Below the pieces are notes generated by a model, which was not told where the DNA came from, ran no database searches, and saw only the letters and a program-made list of their open reading frames with translations. A stretch of 64,000 bases of DNA from the NCBI GenBank assembly GCA_014549065.1, contig JACDOX010000114.1, forward strand, positions 248,001 to 312,000. The letters run 5' to 3'. The position numbers were made by a program, and so were the translations under genes. Source of the stretch: Cardinalis cardinalis (taxonomy: Eukaryota > Chordata > Aves > Passeriformes > Cardinalidae). Below, piece by piece: positions 61,929-64,000 of the stretch. How positions within the stretch are numbered: the first letter of the stretch is position 1; every line of letters starts with the position of its first letter.

Positions 61929-64000
61929 CTCGTTGAAATACTTCTCAGATATAGATCTGGTGATTTTAGTAGATCTTTTCCATTAAAAGCTATGCATTAA
62001 TGCCATAAGTAATGGCTTACAGTGCTGAACCATTGTAACTTTCAAGAAAGAGAATCTCTGTATTTTGTTTCAAGAATTCTTTTAATTTTAGAAGTCCTAC
62101 ACAACATTCTCGACAGAATTTTGTAAAAAAAGTGGACTCATATTCATTGCAAGTATAATTGAAGCAAAATTATATTATGGATTAATTTATTCTAAAAATA
62201 TTTTCATCACATTCAGAGTTGACCTATTTGACTAGATAATTTCAGAGTTATCATATCAGTTATTTAATTCCTCGTTTTTAGCTCCTGAGCTGGAAAAGAT
62301 TTGTATCCTTGTATTGTCCTTATTTGCAACAGATAAGTAAGATGGTTTCTCTGTGCTTTTTTGCCCACTACAATTCACTAAATATTTCATTTTATGAAAA
62401 TTTTGGTTATTACTTGCATCAACTGTGCTATTTTAACCTGCCACCTGAGGTCATTTCAATTACATCTGACAAATGAGTTACAGTAACCAAATGANTTGCA
62501 TTCTTTTCACAAGTAATTACAATGCAAATTTTGAGTATTATATTCAGTTTTATGGAAATAAATTGGACAGACCTCTCTCTTTACTTGAAATACTCGTTGA
62601 AGGAAAGATACAAATGATTATATAGAAACTGAAAGCAAGTTAATGACAGCAAATTGCAGTTGAAGAGCATGTTTGTTCCATGTTGCACTGAGCTTTAGAA
62701 GTGACTATGNGTGTTTTCAGCAGCCCAAAAAGACAAAACAAAAAAAATCTTTCAAAGAACACTTTATAATCTATNAAAAAGAGATGATCGATTTGGATCA
62801 AATACAAGAAACTACCCACTTGCATAAGAAATTCATTTATTGCTCTTGCTTTCATGACAGTGACNTAGAAGAATAATTTTTCCTTCCTCTATTTAGATCT
62901 GTATAAAAAAACTGCCATCCCATGCTTAGGCCTTGGCAAGTTGGGAATATGAGTGTGTACTCAATTTTATTATTTAATGCCTGTCCGAAGTTTCACCTAT
63001 GAAGACAAACAAAACTAAACTTATTTCTGAGAGGAAAATAAACCTTGCACACTCCAAAATAATTTCACCAGCCAACACCTTCCTCTGCCTCCAAAGCCAC
63101 AGATATTATTTCCTCTGTTTTACTCAACTTTGTAGGAAGACTGGAGGAAGAAGCTATCTGTGGAATTGTACGAATTTCTCTATTACCATGATGACAATCC
63201 AGAGAAATAGGCTACAGTACAATATTTACAAATGTAACATTTTAAAACTTCATCTTTTGCAATATACTTTCTAAAAATTATTGTATCTAATAGATTAATA
63301 ATGGCAATCAAAGCCAATAAGGTCACAAAGATCATAAGGTGAGCTGGAACAAGACTTTAGGGTTTTTCAGTTCTGGGAAATCACTTAATCACCAAATCAT
63401 TGTCTTTAACACTGTTAGCTTCCACATAAGTGTATGGTTTAGCATCAGTCTCTGGCATATTGGTACTTAAAACATTTACCATGATCAAAAAGCTTCCTGA
63501 AATGAATCTACTAACAACTAGGATTGTGCAATCAAACTAAGTACTGTAAGGCGATTTTTATCTGCTTTTGTGTAATCTAGATAACAGCTTTTCTCTAGCC
63601 CCAGATAGGATTCTAAAATTCACATGATTCATTAAGTTGAAAAAACACCCTGCCTTTTTTTTCCTGGGATCTCAGTGTAAGTGGTTACCTCACCAGCANA
63701 GCATGTGCCTCTTCAACAGGACCACTGTAACCTTGCTCAAAGCAAACTTGAAAGGTAGNTACAACATGAAGTTTTATCATGTCATAAATGGTCTAGGACA
63801 ACAGGAAAATAATCCTTAATATCAGGATGACTCAGAAGCCTGTCTCACTAAATTGACTACAGAATAAGAAGCAACCTCCTCACATGGGTGTCTGCCTGTG
63901 AATAGCCTTCCCAAGCGTCCAAGCTACTTTTGTAAAAGAGAACTGAATATGTAAACACTCCCACATTGTTACTGTTAGTAAAGTACTTGGAATATTTATT
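61929..64000. other. Unique AT-rich non-coding sequence
   Basis: No gene or interspersed repeat recognised. The part around 62400-62560 is evenly composed and rich in ATTA-type words (AATTACAATGCAAATTTTG and others, including an octamer-like ATGCAAAT at 62522-62529), so it is a candidate for a conserved element, but this is untested. A 91-codon open frame at 62999-63274 has no domain. Confidence 0.5.

Overview
The window reads as non-coding DNA from a bird, most likely intergenic or deep intronic. It is AT-rich, intron-sized throughout, and sprinkled with single N characters that look like masked or ambiguous base calls. The best lineage evidence is the repeats. Five segments end in, or match, the 3' part of the chicken-repeat-1 (CR1) LINE that dominates bird genomes, and two segments match an avian endogenous-retrovirus LTR family that I recognise from memory. 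Older fragments resembling ancient CR1 and the MIR SINE core are also present. Other sauropsids carry CR1, so 'bird' is a strong inference and not proof.

I found no protein-coding gene that I can support. The longest open frames are about 140-157 codons, which is close to what chance gives in 64 kb of this composition. None carries a recognisable domain except inside the CR1 at 61034-61928. I saw no rRNA, tRNA, CRISPR array, operon, phage or bacterial-type signal.

Layout: 1-8430 is unique AT-rich sequence with one polypyrimidine tract. 8431-8920 holds a MIR-like scrap and a homeodomain-site-rich segment that could be a conserved regulatory element. 11866-12423 is a degraded minus-strand LTR. 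13991-14285 is an ancient CR1-like fragment. 17000-18262 is a GC-rich block. 18263-31768 is unique sequence with minor tandem repeats and one MIR-like scrap. 31769-32090 is a minus-strand CR1 3' end. 35364-35390 is a duplicated palindrome around a three-base gap. 38044-38635 is an LTR end abutting a plus-strand CR1. 40725-40845, 56238-56705 and 57844-57925 are further minus-strand CR1 ends. 48971-49382 is an open frame ending at a good splice-donor match. 54589-54636 is a TA microsatellite. 57570-57640 is a MIR core. 61034-61928 is the longest CR1, with a ruined reverse-transcriptase C-terminus and a complete-looking 3' end.

Nothing here looks like a new multi-gene system. The items most worth checking are the possible regulatory elements, the GC-rich block, the candidate exon, the nested LTR/CR1 junction and the apparent assembly artefact at the short gap.
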